From Bilabrum cf. latius (taxonomy: Eukaryota > Bigyra: Bicosoecida > Bigyra > Bicosoecida), in the NCBI GenBank assembly GCA_965178125.1, contig OZ237755.1, positions 1 through 64,000 of the forward strand: a stretch of 64,000 nt of DNA, read 5' to 3'. Under the pieces are notes generated by a model. It had not been told where the DNA came from. It saw nothing but the letters and a program-made list of their open reading frames with translations, and searched no databases. This document shows, one piece after another, positions 46,779-58,300 of the stretch (position 1 is its first letter; each line of letters opens with the position of its first letter). The translations under genes and the position numbers were made by a program.

Positions 46779-48391
46779 ATGCAGGCGGTCATGCAGGCGT
46801 TACCCCCAACAACTTTGGGGTTCATGGCGGCATGTGTTTTGTTTTATGTCGTGGTTCAGTTTGCTTTGGAGGTGCCGCCAGGTGCAGTTGCGATTCAGCC
46901 GTACTTGGTCGCGTACGATTGGCAGATATACCGCCTGGTCACTGGGTGAGAGAGTCATGCGCTGCAAAATTTATTCGTGCAACATTGCGAAGACTGCTGC
47001 TTTGCTGAGGTGTACCGTGCTCAAGAGTGGAAACCTTCCGTACCGTTTCTTCTCGCAGCGCACTTGCGCACGGCAGCCTGATGCACATCGGAATGAATAT
47101 GATGTCACTATACTACATGGGGATATCATTGGAGTAGACATACGGCTCGGGCCCGCTCCTCGTCCTACTGACTTTCTTCACCCTGCTCGTCTCGTCGGCT
47201 TTCGTTGCTCTGTCTTGGATTGTCAGTTTTGTGGCGCCATCATGGATGATGCAATCCGCTGTTGGGTTTTCTGGAGTTCTCTTTGCGATGGCCGTGGAGG
47301 AATCAATGCTGTCCGCGGTGCCCACGAGGTCCGTTTTCGGTTTGTTCAACGTGCCTACCCGCTGGTATCCTTTGGCCCTACTTGTTATTCTGCAAGTAGT
47401 CCTGCCGGGCGTGTCGTTTACAGGCCACTTAGTTGGTTTGCTTGTTGGCCTGGCGCACGTTTCTGGCTACTTAAGATGGGCGATCCCGTCATGGCAGTCC
47501 ATGCTCTCCATCGAGGCTGCTCTGCAGCCGTGCAGACAGAGGCTCCCTCTTTTTGCCACTGCGCCACTGCGGGACCCCACGGGCCTTGAAGACGATGGGT
47601 CGGGCTAGGCTGGTGGAGGAATCGCCGCAGGAATGGCGGCCGCAACCGAAGCGGCGGGCACGGTGGGGGCATGGCTCGGCAGCGCCACTGCATGCTTGCT
47701 TGGGCTAGCGGTGGGCCAGGAGAGGGCGCAGGGGTGCGTGGGGGCAGTCAGGGGGGCGATTGAATCAGTAGCAGCTTGCTTGCGAAGACTCCCCGTGAGG
47801 TGGGGCCCGGCGGGTGCAGGTGCAGGTACAGGCGACGGCAATGCTGAGTCGGGGGTTGCGAGGGGGATGCATGCGGGCATGGCCGGCGGCCTCCAGCAGT
47901 CCAACGGGCCCTTGCCTGACAGTGGCCCTTTAGGCTCCGTCGCTGCTCGCGAGGGGGGCGGCGGGGATGCACCTGTGCGTGAGGAAGGTGTGTTTGCACC
48001 CAGTGGGGGAGGGGTAGGGAATGGGAATGGAGGGGTGCAGCAGGCTGTCAGGTCTGGTGCTCGGCTGGCCAGCGCAAGGAACAGCGTGGGGGCTGCATCT
48101 GAGGAACAGGAGGCGCTGGTGCTCGCCGAGTCTGGCATGGCTGACCTGGGCTCGTTGGGGCCCATCCGAAGTGCACCACGGGCCGATGCTGCCAGTGGGG
48201 CACGGGATGAGGGACGAGGGAATGGCCCGGGTGCAGCCCGTGGAGAAAGCCCGGGGGAGGGTGGAGGGTAGCAAGGCCGGCGGAATGCGCGGGGGTCAAG
48301 GCTGCTGGAGCAGTTCGAGAGGGAGAAGCAGGCTAAGAGGGACAGGTAGTCTCGAAGGGGCGGGGGCTCAGCAGAGGACTGGATGAGCTGA
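46779..48391 (+). CDS. Rhomboid-family intramembrane protease
   Basis: Exons 46779-46945 and 47059-48391 (intron 113 nt) give 499 residues ending at TGA, with four TAGs. Six or more hydrophobic helices fill residues 1-215. Rhomboid features are R-L-V-T-G-A, HGSLMHIGMNMMSLYYMG, LE-TAG-TYGS, the catalytic Ser in GFSG (about residue 127) and the catalytic His in SFTGHLVGLLVGL (about 179). The order fits RHBDD/plant RBL13-14-like secretory rhomboids. The C-terminal half (220-499) is Gly/Ala-rich and low in complexity, with a basic end containing LLEQFEREKQAKRDR. Rhomboids cleave membrane proteins within the bilayer, and this subgroup is often ER- or Golgi-resident. The tail has no domain I recognise. 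Confidence 0.82.
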
Positions 48392-48460
48392 GAAGTTGTT
48401 GCTTGAAGCAGTCTTGGTGTCTTCATGGATGTTCCAAAGTGTTAGTTTGCAGTGGCCCTG

Positions 48461-49260
48461 CATGACCCGTGAATAAATAGTGTGGTACACACGCTGTTCC
48501 CCGCGAACGTGCTGGTGCTAGGCAGCGAGCGAATGCGAGCCATTGCTACAGCAGACCACGAGAGGTGCGCATCGGCTGGACGAGTCGAAACCCGCCGCCC
48601 TTTGTCCTACTACCTATTCCGCAACTTGTCGAGCACCTATAGGAACTTGACAGGCCTTTCCCGGATTTCCCGGATCCCCCCCCCCAACACGTCAACCACA
48701 AAGGGTACGACCCACACACCACTGCGCACGATCCCTGTCTGTCTGCTCGCAGTCCCTGGACACCACTTGTCTTCATCTCCGATCCGGACGCCGAGCGCTC
48801 CGAGGTCGACGGGCCTGCCGTAGGTGGCCCGCTTCGTTACATGCGCGGCCCGCAAGGCAGATCCCTCTTGTCAGTCGCTGCCAATCCCCCACGATGAGCG
48901 GTCCCACCGGTACCATCGTGACGTTGATGAGGTACGCTGGCCCCTCATGATCAAAGAACAGGTCACTTCGAGGCACATGCGAACCATCCCGCCCGCCCCA
49001 ACATCCGGGCCACTTGGCTTCCTAGTTGGGCGTCTGCCCGTAGCCTCGTGTACCACCCGTTCCAGGGCACGTTGGGCACTCTGTTGGGCACTCCAGGGAG
49101 TCGGAAGTGCCTGCGGCCTGGTATTCCTCCGCAAACACGATTGTACTTGCACGTGGCACCGTGGCGAACTGATTGGGTCAGTTTGACTACCATACCCTGC
49201 TTCCGGCACACTGGGCAGACCCGTCAACAAACTGTGTGGTGGCTGCGTCGCAATCCGGAG
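48461..49260 (-). mobile_element. Degenerate repeat relic, probably non-LTR retroelement
   Basis: No intact gene fits this 0.9-kb gap between the rhomboid and transporter genes. Bases 48461-48540 are a diverged copy of 3839-3900. On the reverse strand further up are broken peptides such as SDLFFDHEGPAYLINVT and VPFVVDVLGGGIREIRE. To me these recall the C-terminal end of LINE-type polyproteins (a D-[VF]-x-[VF]-x-x-x-G-x-x-[VL]-x-[VI]-T pattern and FVVDxLGG). They lie in different frames with stops and shifts between them, so this is a dead copy. No reverse transcriptase motif remains in the window. Confidence 0.35.
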
Positions 49261-49311
49261 CCGAAAAAATCTCTTTCTGCCGATCCGACCCACCACAACT
49301 GGCTGCCAACC

Positions 49312-51054
49312 ATGGCGCAAGTTCCTGTTGACATGGTTGCATTCGACGGAGAGACAAATGTCATAAATCGATTCAGCGGCGATGGTGACAGAAAGCGTCG
49401 AAGTACTATTGTTGGCCTCCGTGGCGCTGGTTTGTCTCCTGATGAAAGAGCTCGCAGGATTGGGAGAATGAGGCAGCAGGTCCGCCGAGGCTCAGCGAAT
49501 GTAGTTGCAAATCCGTTGAACGCATCAAAATCAAGTGAATCGACTGAATCCAAGCACAGTGATAACAATGGCGAGCAGTTTAGCATGATCGTTGCACCCG
49601 AGCCGTCCGATCTTGACGAGCGGTTGGCAGCCATAGGTTTCCTTATTTGCGGGATTGGTATCGCTACTACCTGGATCTGCATTCAGTCTGGATTGACGTA
49701 CTACCAGACGGTGTTTCCAGCGGGAGAGGGCATCTATTAGCTCCTCCTCGTCGCGTACAACACGCCAGTCCTACCTCTGTTGATTGCGCAGGCTACCCTC
49801 GACAGACAATTTGACAGCCAGTTTGGGACATCGCAAGCTGTTTTGACGCGTTTCAGTAGCGCTTTTGTTGTGTTGACTGCCTGCCTGTTGGTGGCGCCTT
49901 TCGTAGGACAAGGGGGCTTATTAGCTATAAGTGCAGTGGTCGGAGTGTTCGATTCGGTCGGCTACGGCACTGCGAGCCAACTCTTTGCAATATTCCCAGC
50001 CTCAGCTGGTGGGTTGTACTTCATTGGTGCATCGGTGGCTAGCATAGTGTCAATAGTCATAGCGTACGCCACCGGCTTCGCCACGGACCCAACGGAAGAT
50101 AAGATGATCATCGTGTTCTGCCTGTCAGCCGCGGTGGTCTTGATTGCATTCTGCGTCACACTGTACCTAGTGCTTGGTCCATCTGGTCAGTACTACATAG
50201 CCCTGAAAGACTATGACGGCGCGGAAGGTGGAGGTGCCGGTGGGGGCGCGGCGGCAGCGGGCTCCACCCGCACCCTAGTTGCTTCCCCGGAGCCTCTCCC
50301 AGGGGGTCCCGATGGCAAGCGCCTAGCCGCCCTTGATGTTGATCTTGACGTTGATCCAGAGAAGGGGGGTGGTAATGGGTCGGCAGCACTTGAGTCCAAC
50401 AGCCAGAGTCCATCCACGGCCGACAGCCCTGCTGCAGTGGCTGGCTCTGCCTCGCCGACCAGCAGCGCGGGTGTCGACCCCGTGTCCGAGCGAGGAGGGG
50501 GTGCCGCAGACATCGTCAGCGAGGCCCGGGACAAGAGCATGGTGGAGCTCTTTATGCTCACATGGCCGGCCCAGGTTGCGCTGGCCTTGACTCTGTTCAC
50601 GGGTGTGCTCACGGGTTCGCTGATCGGGTTTGTGCCCTCCTAGAACGATAGGGAAGGAGAGAAGGACTCTGGGTTTGCCACACTGTTGCTGTATGTGGGC
50701 ATGGTGGCCGGGCTAGTGGGCAAGCAGCTGAACGTGGCGCGCAGGGGGTACTTCCTCCGAACGCAGGAGCACCTGCTCATGGCAGCTGGGGCCCAGCTGG
50801 TGTCCTCTGCGTTCTTCTTGACGTACGTGCTGGCCCAGCCATTCCGCAGCAACGTGGTGGTAATTATCGAAAGAGGCATGCAGGGAATGTTCGGGGCCTA
50901 CTTCAGCTCGCTGGCCTATGGGATGGCCACGCAGCTGCTGGACTCGCCCGCTGACCGTGCTTAGACGAGTACGATCCTGTCGGTGATGCTCATGCTTGGG
51001 GTGTTCGCGGGGCTGGGCGTTTCCTTCGGGGTGGCTGCTGCCGTACCTGGCTGA
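49312..51054 (+). CDS. Multi-pass membrane transporter, ENT (SLC29)-like
   Basis: A 580-residue single-exon frame from ATG 49312 to TGA 51052, with TAGs at 49738, 50641 and 50962. A hydrophilic Arg/Ser-rich N-terminus (1-95) is followed by about ten hydrophobic helices, split by a long acidic, Gly/Ser-rich loop near residues 305-410. The first helix-loop (WICIQSGLTYYQTVFP then AYNTPVLPLL), a central SVGYGTASQLFAIFP-type helix, and RRGYFL after a late helix fit the equilibrative nucleoside transporter plan: about 11 helices with a large loop after helix 6. The match is structural and not strong in residues, so another major-facilitator-like carrier is possible. Confidence 0.55.
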
Positions 51055-51165
51055 CATCCATGGAAATTCCAGCGGTGGGGCATGTGCTAAAAGAAAATTT
51101 GATTCCATGTGATAAGCCTAGCACGGTACAAGTTGCAGTCATGGGTCAAGCCAGCCGCCCGAAAA

Positions 51166-53675
51166 TTACCCGATCGTGGTCAGACTGGGGCCCGTCTGCG
51201 TCTTGCCGTGCCTGTCGAGGTAGTCTCTGGCCTCCCGCACCAGCGGCTCATTGATGCGCGCCAGCTCGCCCGTGAGCCCCACCGTCTCCCCGGCCAGCCG
51301 CTCGTCGATCTGCGCGTCCAGCTCCCTCCGCATGGAGGCGATTCGCTCCCGCTCCTTGCGTGCCTCGGCCTGCCTGCGATCCGCATACTCCTTTGCGGCT
51401 TGCCTGCCTTGCTGTGCGACCCGCTGGTCATCGTCGATCTCCTTCTGCCTCTCGGCCCGCAGGTAGGCCAGCTGCTTAGCGTGCGACTCCCGCAGGTCGT
51501 GCTTGAGCTGTACCTACCGCAGCTTGGCTCTCTCCTCGGCGATGCGGTCTGCTTCCTGCCGCCTCCTCTCGTGCTCGGCAATCTTCCGATCCATCTCTCG
51601 CTCCTCCGCATAGCGCTTGTCGAAGGCACCCGCGGACGACTGGATCGAAGCCTCCTGCCGCTCCCTCTGCTTGACGAACATCTGCCTGCGAGCCTCCTCC
51701 TGCCTCTCCAGCTCCCGCGCCTGCGCCTCCATCATCCTCACGTCCTCCTCGGCCTCGCGCTTGGCAGCCTCCTCGCGCCGCCCCAGCTCCGCCTCGTTGG
51801 CCTTCAAGAAGGCCTGCAGCTTCTCTTTCTCGGCCTGCTTGCGCGCCTGCAGCCGGCGCTCCTCGGCGGCTACCTCGTCTGCCGCTGCCCTCGCCTCCCG
51901 CTCCGCCTCCAGTCGGGCGGCCTCCTCCGCTGCTGCCTTCCTGACCCTGGTCTCGTCCAGCAGCTCCAGCACCTCCTTCTTGCGGACCTCTCTCTCCGCC
52001 CTGGCCCTGCGCTCCTTCTCTGCCTTCTCTCTGTGGGCCGCCTGCGTGTCCTCCCGGATCCTCTCGTTCTCCTCCTCCTGCTCACGCTTGGCCTTCTCGC
52101 GCGCCTCCCTGCGGATGCGCAGGTGCTCCTCCAGCCCGACCTTCTCTTCGTGCTTCTTTCGGAGCTTCTCCTTCTTGAGCTGCTCCGCCTCTTCCTCCGC
52201 CTTGGCCTCCTCGTACCGCGCGATGGTCAGCCAGTCGCCCTCTTCCTCCCACGGGTAGTGCGACAGCACGCGACTGGCCACGATCACCTTGGGGGGCATA
52301 TGGCCGATCCGCTTCTTGTGGCTCAGATTTGACCACCCCCCGATCACGTTGTTCTCCGTTGGCTCCCCCTGCAGCCTCTTCACCTCCTCGGGCCGCAGTG
52401 ACTCGAGGGCCTGCCTCCCCTGCTCGCGCCGGGTGCCGTGCAGATCCGAGGCATGCAGCTTGCCCTGCTTGCGCCGGCGGGCCCGACTGCCTCCCTCTGC
52501 TCGGATCGGAGACAGCGGGGGCCCGCGTCCCTGTCCCTGCCCGCTGGGCCCGTGGCCCTCCTTGCCCTCAGGGGCACCGCCACTAGAGCGCTGCTTCCGG
52601 GGGCGGCGCTTGGGCTGCCTGGCCGCCAGCTCCTGGAGTACCGGCCGCAGCTTACGAATCATCTGCCTGGCCACCGCGCTGGTGCTCACCCCACGGGGGG
52701 CGCTGTGCAGCGAGCCCGTGCTGCGAGAGGCGCGCATGCGCATGCCTCCAGGGGCGAATCCACCCCCCGCGCCCAGCGCCGAAGTGGTCCCCCCTCCCTG
52801 GCCGTGAGGTGTAGACCCCGATGCGGGGACCATGCCGGGGTGCATGCGCGTGCTCGTGGGTCGGATGGGCGCCACACCCTGGGGCATGGGGATGGCAGCC
52901 TCCACGAGGGCGCGCACCTTCTGTTCCAAGACATAATCGGGAGTGATCTGCGCACGCCGGGGGAATGATGAATAATTCAAGTAGATAGGCTAGACAAAAG
53001 CCGAGTTTCGCTTAACATTGGCAGGCAAGACGCAAGCAAACAGTCGAGAGCGGGTCGCGCAAGCTCGCGCGACCCGCACATTATTTTAATCGGTTCACAC
53101 AGCCTCACCTTGCCGGCAAATTCCGACTGCAAGTGACGCTGCACAACAGCCCGCAGGCTCGTAACTCTTCGTTGCTCTGGGGCAGGGATTGTTGAGGTCA
53201 AGCGGCTCATGCCGCCGCCTCCACCCTGCGTCCTCGGCGGCAGTGATGAATAGGCGGCCGCGGAGCGACGGGTTTCTCGCTGAAGGCGCCTCAGCTCAGA
53301 AACATCCTTGACTTGATCTTCATCCAGCCCGGCTCGAGCGGCAGCACGAACCTCTGCTGCAGTAGAGGATCCAGAGTGCAGATCGGCGTGAGAAGCTGAG
53401 CCTCGCAACCCTGCTTGGAGCGTGCGGCGGGCGAGCCGCTGCATCTTGCCATATGTCTCCCCGTCGACCAGAGAGGCAGGGTCTACGAAGGTCGTGAAGC
53501 CGGCGCCTTTGCCTCTACGAGCTTTGCCTGGTAGGTGCCCCTGCACCCTTGCGTCCACTGTTTCGAGTGGCTGCTGCCGTCTTGACCGCCTCATGAGCTC
53601 CTCTTCGCCGCCCTGTATACGCCGATGTCCTTTCGTAAGCTGCATTCGCATCGCTGCCTCAGTCCCACCTGCCAT
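51166..53675 (-). CDS. Charged coiled-coil protein, probably ciliary
   Basis: Exons 53675-53109 and 52947-51166 (intron 161 nt) give 782 residues ending at TAA, with one TAG at 51514. The N-terminal 340 residues are Arg/Gly/Ser-rich and mostly disordered. From about 400 to 760 there is a continuous helix rich in Glu, Lys, Arg and Ala (runs such as KLRKKHEEKVGLEEHLR and RKEVLELLDETR). This is the style of trichohyalin-like and microtubule inner or ciliary coiled-coil proteins (CFAP45, CFAP53 and relatives). I see no diagnostic motif to choose among them. The neighbourhood (CFAP44, IFT46) is suggestive but not evidence. It converges with the transporter gene, 111 bases apart, and diverges from the temptin-like gene. 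Confidence 0.6.
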
Positions 53676-53840
53676 CGCGCGATAGTTGGCGATAGGTTTA
53701 TTCGTGTTTGTCCGTTCGTTCGTGGTTCCGGTTGTAACCCCAAAAATATATAGACTCCGAGTTCCTCGCTGGTGGTCGCAAGAGGTGATGTGGGACGTTG
53801 GTCGCATGTCATTTTCATTTAGCAGCTCAACAAGTGAACG

Positions 53841-55084
53841 ATGCTGGCTCTCGCTATTGCGCTATCTGCCGCAACTGTCGTTTTTGGGTTCGAGAGGTAT
53901 CAGATGGTATGGAACAGCCGGAATATTTTGGCTGTGCAAAGAGATAGTCCACCAATTATACTACATTCGTCGATTCTGCTCCCGCAGGAAATCCCAAACG
54001 GTGCCAACGTGCCAAACTGGCCTGGTAAGTGTATTTGTTCTGGTTACTCTCGTGCCACGGCCAACACTGCTTGACTGGTGACGTATGGGCAGTCAGTACA
54101 GATTCGAGCGAAGCAGCTGCAAGTTGTTGAAGTGCATCTGACCTCATCGCAGGCGTCGGACACCAGCGTGCTTTAGGCAGAGGAGATAGAAATGTGTTCG
54201 GGCAAGCATTTGCAGGGGCAGGGTGAGAGTATCCGCCAGTTTGATTGTGAGTATCATCAGCCACGCACGTGCGACCCAACTGTCTCGGCTTCCTTTGATG
54301 GTGCTTTGCAGGCGTACTTGGACCAATACTCTGTGCCAGGCTGATACAGATGGTGATGGCCAGTCCAATGGTGAGCTAAATAAGGACCAACGGCGTAGTT
54401 GGACGGCTTTGAATCTATAGATGCAGTGATGACGGCCCGGTCTGGACGTTACTTGCCTCGCTCGCATACTTCGATTCTGGGTGATTTGAGACTACGATCT
54501 CCGTCTAGTTTGGCCTAATCGTCATTAAATTATGTATAGTATACCTGTTGTTATGCATTGTTCAGCTGGAGATTCGCATAGCACCAAGAACAGCCTCGTT
54601 CTTGGCGTGATTCCGAGCCCTCGCCTTGCGATCCTCCCCTAGTCGTCCTGTTGTCTTCAAGATTGCCGCTCGTATCGCAGGTCTCGAGCTGGGAGATCCA
54701 TGCTGCGAGTGGACGTGAGTCGAGCGTTTTCCCTTCCCGGTGACGCGCAATGCCACTCGCACCCGCACCGCTACCGTCCGCCCGCCCATGGCTCGAGACC
54801 AGGTCTCATGTCCTCATCACGCCCATCTACCATTTGTCTCCTGCAGGAAGGGCGGCGCTGCTCCCGAGTTCACCAACGCCATCTCGCACCCGGCCCTCTC
54901 CGCCGAGCAGACCACTCGGTCCATGCCCAACTGCAGCGCGACTGACGATGACGCTGGGGCAGACGACGGCACCGATGACGCAGGGGATGACGATGGCAGC
55001 GCCCGCGCGGCAGGGCTCGGCGCAGTGGCACTCCTCGTGGCCGGGACTGCGGCCCTGGCGGCGGTCGCGCTGCAGCTGCACTGA
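53841..55084 (+). CDS. Temptin-like secreted or membrane-anchored protein
   Basis: Five exons (53841-54024, 54153-54222, 54312-54370, 54681-54714, 54847-55084; introns 128, 89, 310 and 132 nt) give 194 residues ending at TGA. A signal peptide (LALAIALSAATVVFG) is followed by IPNG, PGVGH, RNVFGQAFAGAG, TWTNTLCQADTDGDGQSNG, then LELGDPCCEW in the 34-nt exon 4, and ISHPALSAEQTT and MPNC in exon 5. This order is the temptin Cys/Cys-disulfide domain, with its calcium-binding-like DTDGDG loop. A Thr/Asp-rich spacer and a C-terminal hydrophobic helix (LGAVALLVAGTAALAAVAL) suggest a GPI signal or membrane anchor. Temptin was described as a pheromone-complex protein in Aplysia, and similar domains occur in oomycetes and algae. 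No TAG is used. Confidence 0.82.
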
Positions 55085-55375
55085 GGGGCGACGTGAGGCA
55101 GGAGTGCCCGATCGCGTGCGCATCATGTGCGCCCCGCATCGATGGCCCGACCCTGTGCGTGAACGCGCTCGCTGCAAGCGAGCTGGGGGAAGGCCGTTTG
55201 CAACAGGACGCAAACAGTTGCAGGTGTTTTGCTTGAAAAATAAAGATTCTATGAATTTCGCAGCGAACGTTCGATTCTCTGAGCGAATTCGCGTGGCCTC
55301 CACCGATTCTCTCCCTGCCATACCAGATCTGCACGAAGGAACGCAAGCGCGTGTTTCCCGTGCTCTTACCGGTGT
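55085..55375 (+). other. Intergenic spacer with likely poly(A) signal
   Basis: The spacer separates the temptin-like gene from LeuRS on the same strand. AATAAA at 55239-55244 is a plausible poly(A) signal for the upstream gene. No frame, RNA gene or repeat is visible. The LeuRS promoter must lie here. Confidence 0.4.
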
Positions 55376-58300
55376 ATGCTTAGAAGGGCCTTTCGCGGCC
55401 GATCAACTTCTAAGCTATTCGAAGCTCGCGCGAACTTTTCTAGTTTTCTCGCACAGAGAACGGGGTTGCAGCCAGGTTGCGCGTGTTCCTATCTACTGAG
55501 GCAAACTACAGCCACAATGCCATCCGTACACTATCATGGGCGCAAGTGGATCCATAAGCCCGATTCTCGATTCCTTGTGACGACGACTGCCGCGGGATGC
55601 ACCGTGTTTGACCTGAAACCCGGAGCGCCGGCTCACGTCGAAGCCGCCGCTGAGCCAGCTGGGAAGAAGCAGGGCGGCAAAGGAGCTAGTGGTGGTAAAG
55701 GGGGGCAAAAAGGCGGCAAGGGTGCTAAAGGCGGCAAGAAAGGCGGCAAGGGAAAGAAGGGAGGGGCCGCCAGCGGTGCCGGATCGTCCGGACCGCCCAA
55801 CACGCGGAAGCGCGATCGCCTGCAGGAGATTGCCAAGAAGTGGCAGGAGAAGTGGGCCGAGGACAAAATGTACGAAGTCGATGCTCCCGCTGACGCCGCG
55901 AGTGGATCGCCTGCGGGCAAGTTCATGGTTACCTTCCCGTACCCGTACATGAACGGCCGGCTGCACCTGGGCCACGCCTTCACCATCACCAAGGCGGAGT
56001 TCGCGGCCCGGTTCCAGCGCCTGCTCGGCAAGGACGTGCTGTTCCCGTTCGGCTTCCATTGCACGGGCATGCCCATCCAGGCGGCAGCCAACAAGCTGAA
56101 GAGGGAACTGGCGCTGGGCGCCGAGGGAGTGTCCGAGGCAGCCGCGGCCGCGGCCAGCAAGCCGGCCGCCTCGGGCGAGGCGCAGCCGCAGCTGCCTGGG
56201 CAGTTCCGCACGAAGCGCAGCAAGGCCGTTGCGAAAACAGGGAGCGCCAAGACGCAGGGTGACATCCTGCGCATGCTGCACGTGCCCGAGGAGGAGATCC
56301 CGCGGTTCGCCGACCCCATGCACTGGCTGAGGTACTTCCCGCCGCTGGGGAAGGCGGATCTGCAGGCATTCGGCGTGGCGGTGGACTGGCGCCGCAGCTT
56401 CATCACGACCGATGTGAACCCGTACTACGACTCGTTCGTGCGGTGGCAGTTCCACCACCTCAAGGAGGGCGGCTTCGTGAGGTACGGCACTAGGCCAACC
56501 ATCTACTCGCAGCTGGACGGACAGGCGTGCGCGGACCACGACAGGTCGGAGGGTGAGGGCGTGCAGCCCCAGGAGTACACTCTCATCAAGCTCAAGGTCG
56601 TTAGAGATGCGGAGGGCCAGCTGCCCGCCCCCTTGCGCACCATTGACGAGGCCAGCGGGGGCCGCAAGCGCGAGGTGGTGCTTGTGGCAGCCACCCTGCG
56701 GCCCGAGACCATGTACGGGCAGACCAACTGCTTCCTCCTGCCGTCGGGCGAGTACGGGGCCTTCGAGTCGGGCGCCTCCGAGGACGGGGAGGTGTTCGTG
56801 TGCAGCCAGCGGTCTGCGCAGAACATGGCCTACCAGGGCCTGAGCCCCGCGCGGGGAGAGACCAAGTGCCTGGGCACTTTCTCTGGCATGGAGCTCATGG
56901 GTCTGCCGCTCAAGGCACCCCGCGCGACCTACGAGCGCGTGTACACCCTGCCCCTGCTCACCATCAGCATGGGCAAGGGCACCGGAGTGGTCACCAGCGT
57001 GCCCTCGGACGCGCCTGACGACTTCGCTGCCCTCCGCGACCTGCAGCAGGACGCCGAGGAGCGCGCCAAGTACGGCCTGACGGAGGAGATGGTGAACTTT
57101 GACGTGGTGGAGATCATTGACATCCCCGGGCTGGGCCGCAGGGCCGCCGTGACTCTGTGCGACAAGTACGGCGTGAAGACGCAGCACGACAAGAAGGGCC
57201 TTGTGCAGGCCAAGGCCGAGGCCTACAAGAAGGGCTTCTACGATGGCGTCATGTGCGTGGGCCCGCACGCGGGGAAGAAGGTAGAGGACGCCAAGGCCCT
57301 GGTCAAGGCGGAGATGATCGAGGCAGGGGAGGCGGCCCCCTACTGGGAGCCCACCGAGAAGGTCGTGTCTCGCTCAGGAGACGAGTGCATCGTGGCGCAG
57401 CTGGACCAGTGGTACTTGGATTACGGCGAGGAGGAGTGGAGGGCCCGCGTGGAGAAGCACGTCAAGTCGGACAACTTCACGGCCTTCTCCAAGCAGGCCA
57501 TGGCGCAATTCGACAACGTGATCGGTTGGCTCAAGGGGTGGGCCTGCTCCCGCTCCTTCGGGCTGGGCACCAAGCTGCCTTGGGACGAGCAGTTCGTGAT
57601 CGAGTCGCTGTCCGACAGCACCGTGTACATGTCCTACTACGCAGTGGCCCACCTGCTGCAGGAGGGCGCCCTGGATGGGTCCAAGCAGGGCCCCATCGGC
57701 ATCGACGCCAAGGACATGACCCCGGCGGCGTGGGACTACGTGTACCTGGGAGCTGGGTACCCCGAGGGCTGCGCCGTGGAGCAGGCCAAGCTGGACCGCC
57801 TCAAGGCCGAGTTCAAGTACTGGTACCCGCTGGACCTGCGCGTGAGCGGCAAGGACCTGATCAACAACCACCTGACCATGTCGCTGTACAACCACGCTGC
57901 CATCTGGAAGGACGACCCCGGCATGATGCCCCGCGGGTTCTTCACCAACGGCCATGTGAAGGTAGACAGCATGAAGATGAGCAAGTCCACGGGCAACTTC
58001 CTCTCCCTGACCGAAGCCATGGAGCTCTACTCGGTAGACGGCGTGCGGTTCGCGCTGGCCTCCTCTGGTGACACGATCGAGGACGCCAACTTCGAGCAGA
58101 AGGAGGCAGATGCGGCCATCCTGCGGCTCAACAAGGAGGAGGAGTTCATCCAGCAGCTCATCAAGGACGAAAAGGAGGGCAACCTCAGGACGGGGGCGCC
58201 ACCCGCTGACGCTGCCGCCGGCGGTGCCTCCTCAGGTGCCGGCAGCGGCGCTGCGGGGGACAGCGGCGACCCCATGTACGGCCCTCTGGGCGACTCATTC

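Noticed and set aside
54312-54379. Temptin-like gene ending at TAA 54377
   Set aside because: That frame needs a shifted acceptor phase and loses the domain. The other phase gives TLCQADTDGDGQSNG and continues after a 310-nt intron into LELGDPCCEW.
55493-57268. A 591-codon ORF antisense to LeuRS, and similar antisense ORFs such as 42249-44039 and 32226-33587
   Set aside because: High GC content and regular codon use make the antisense frames open. The sense strand carries unmistakable conserved proteins.
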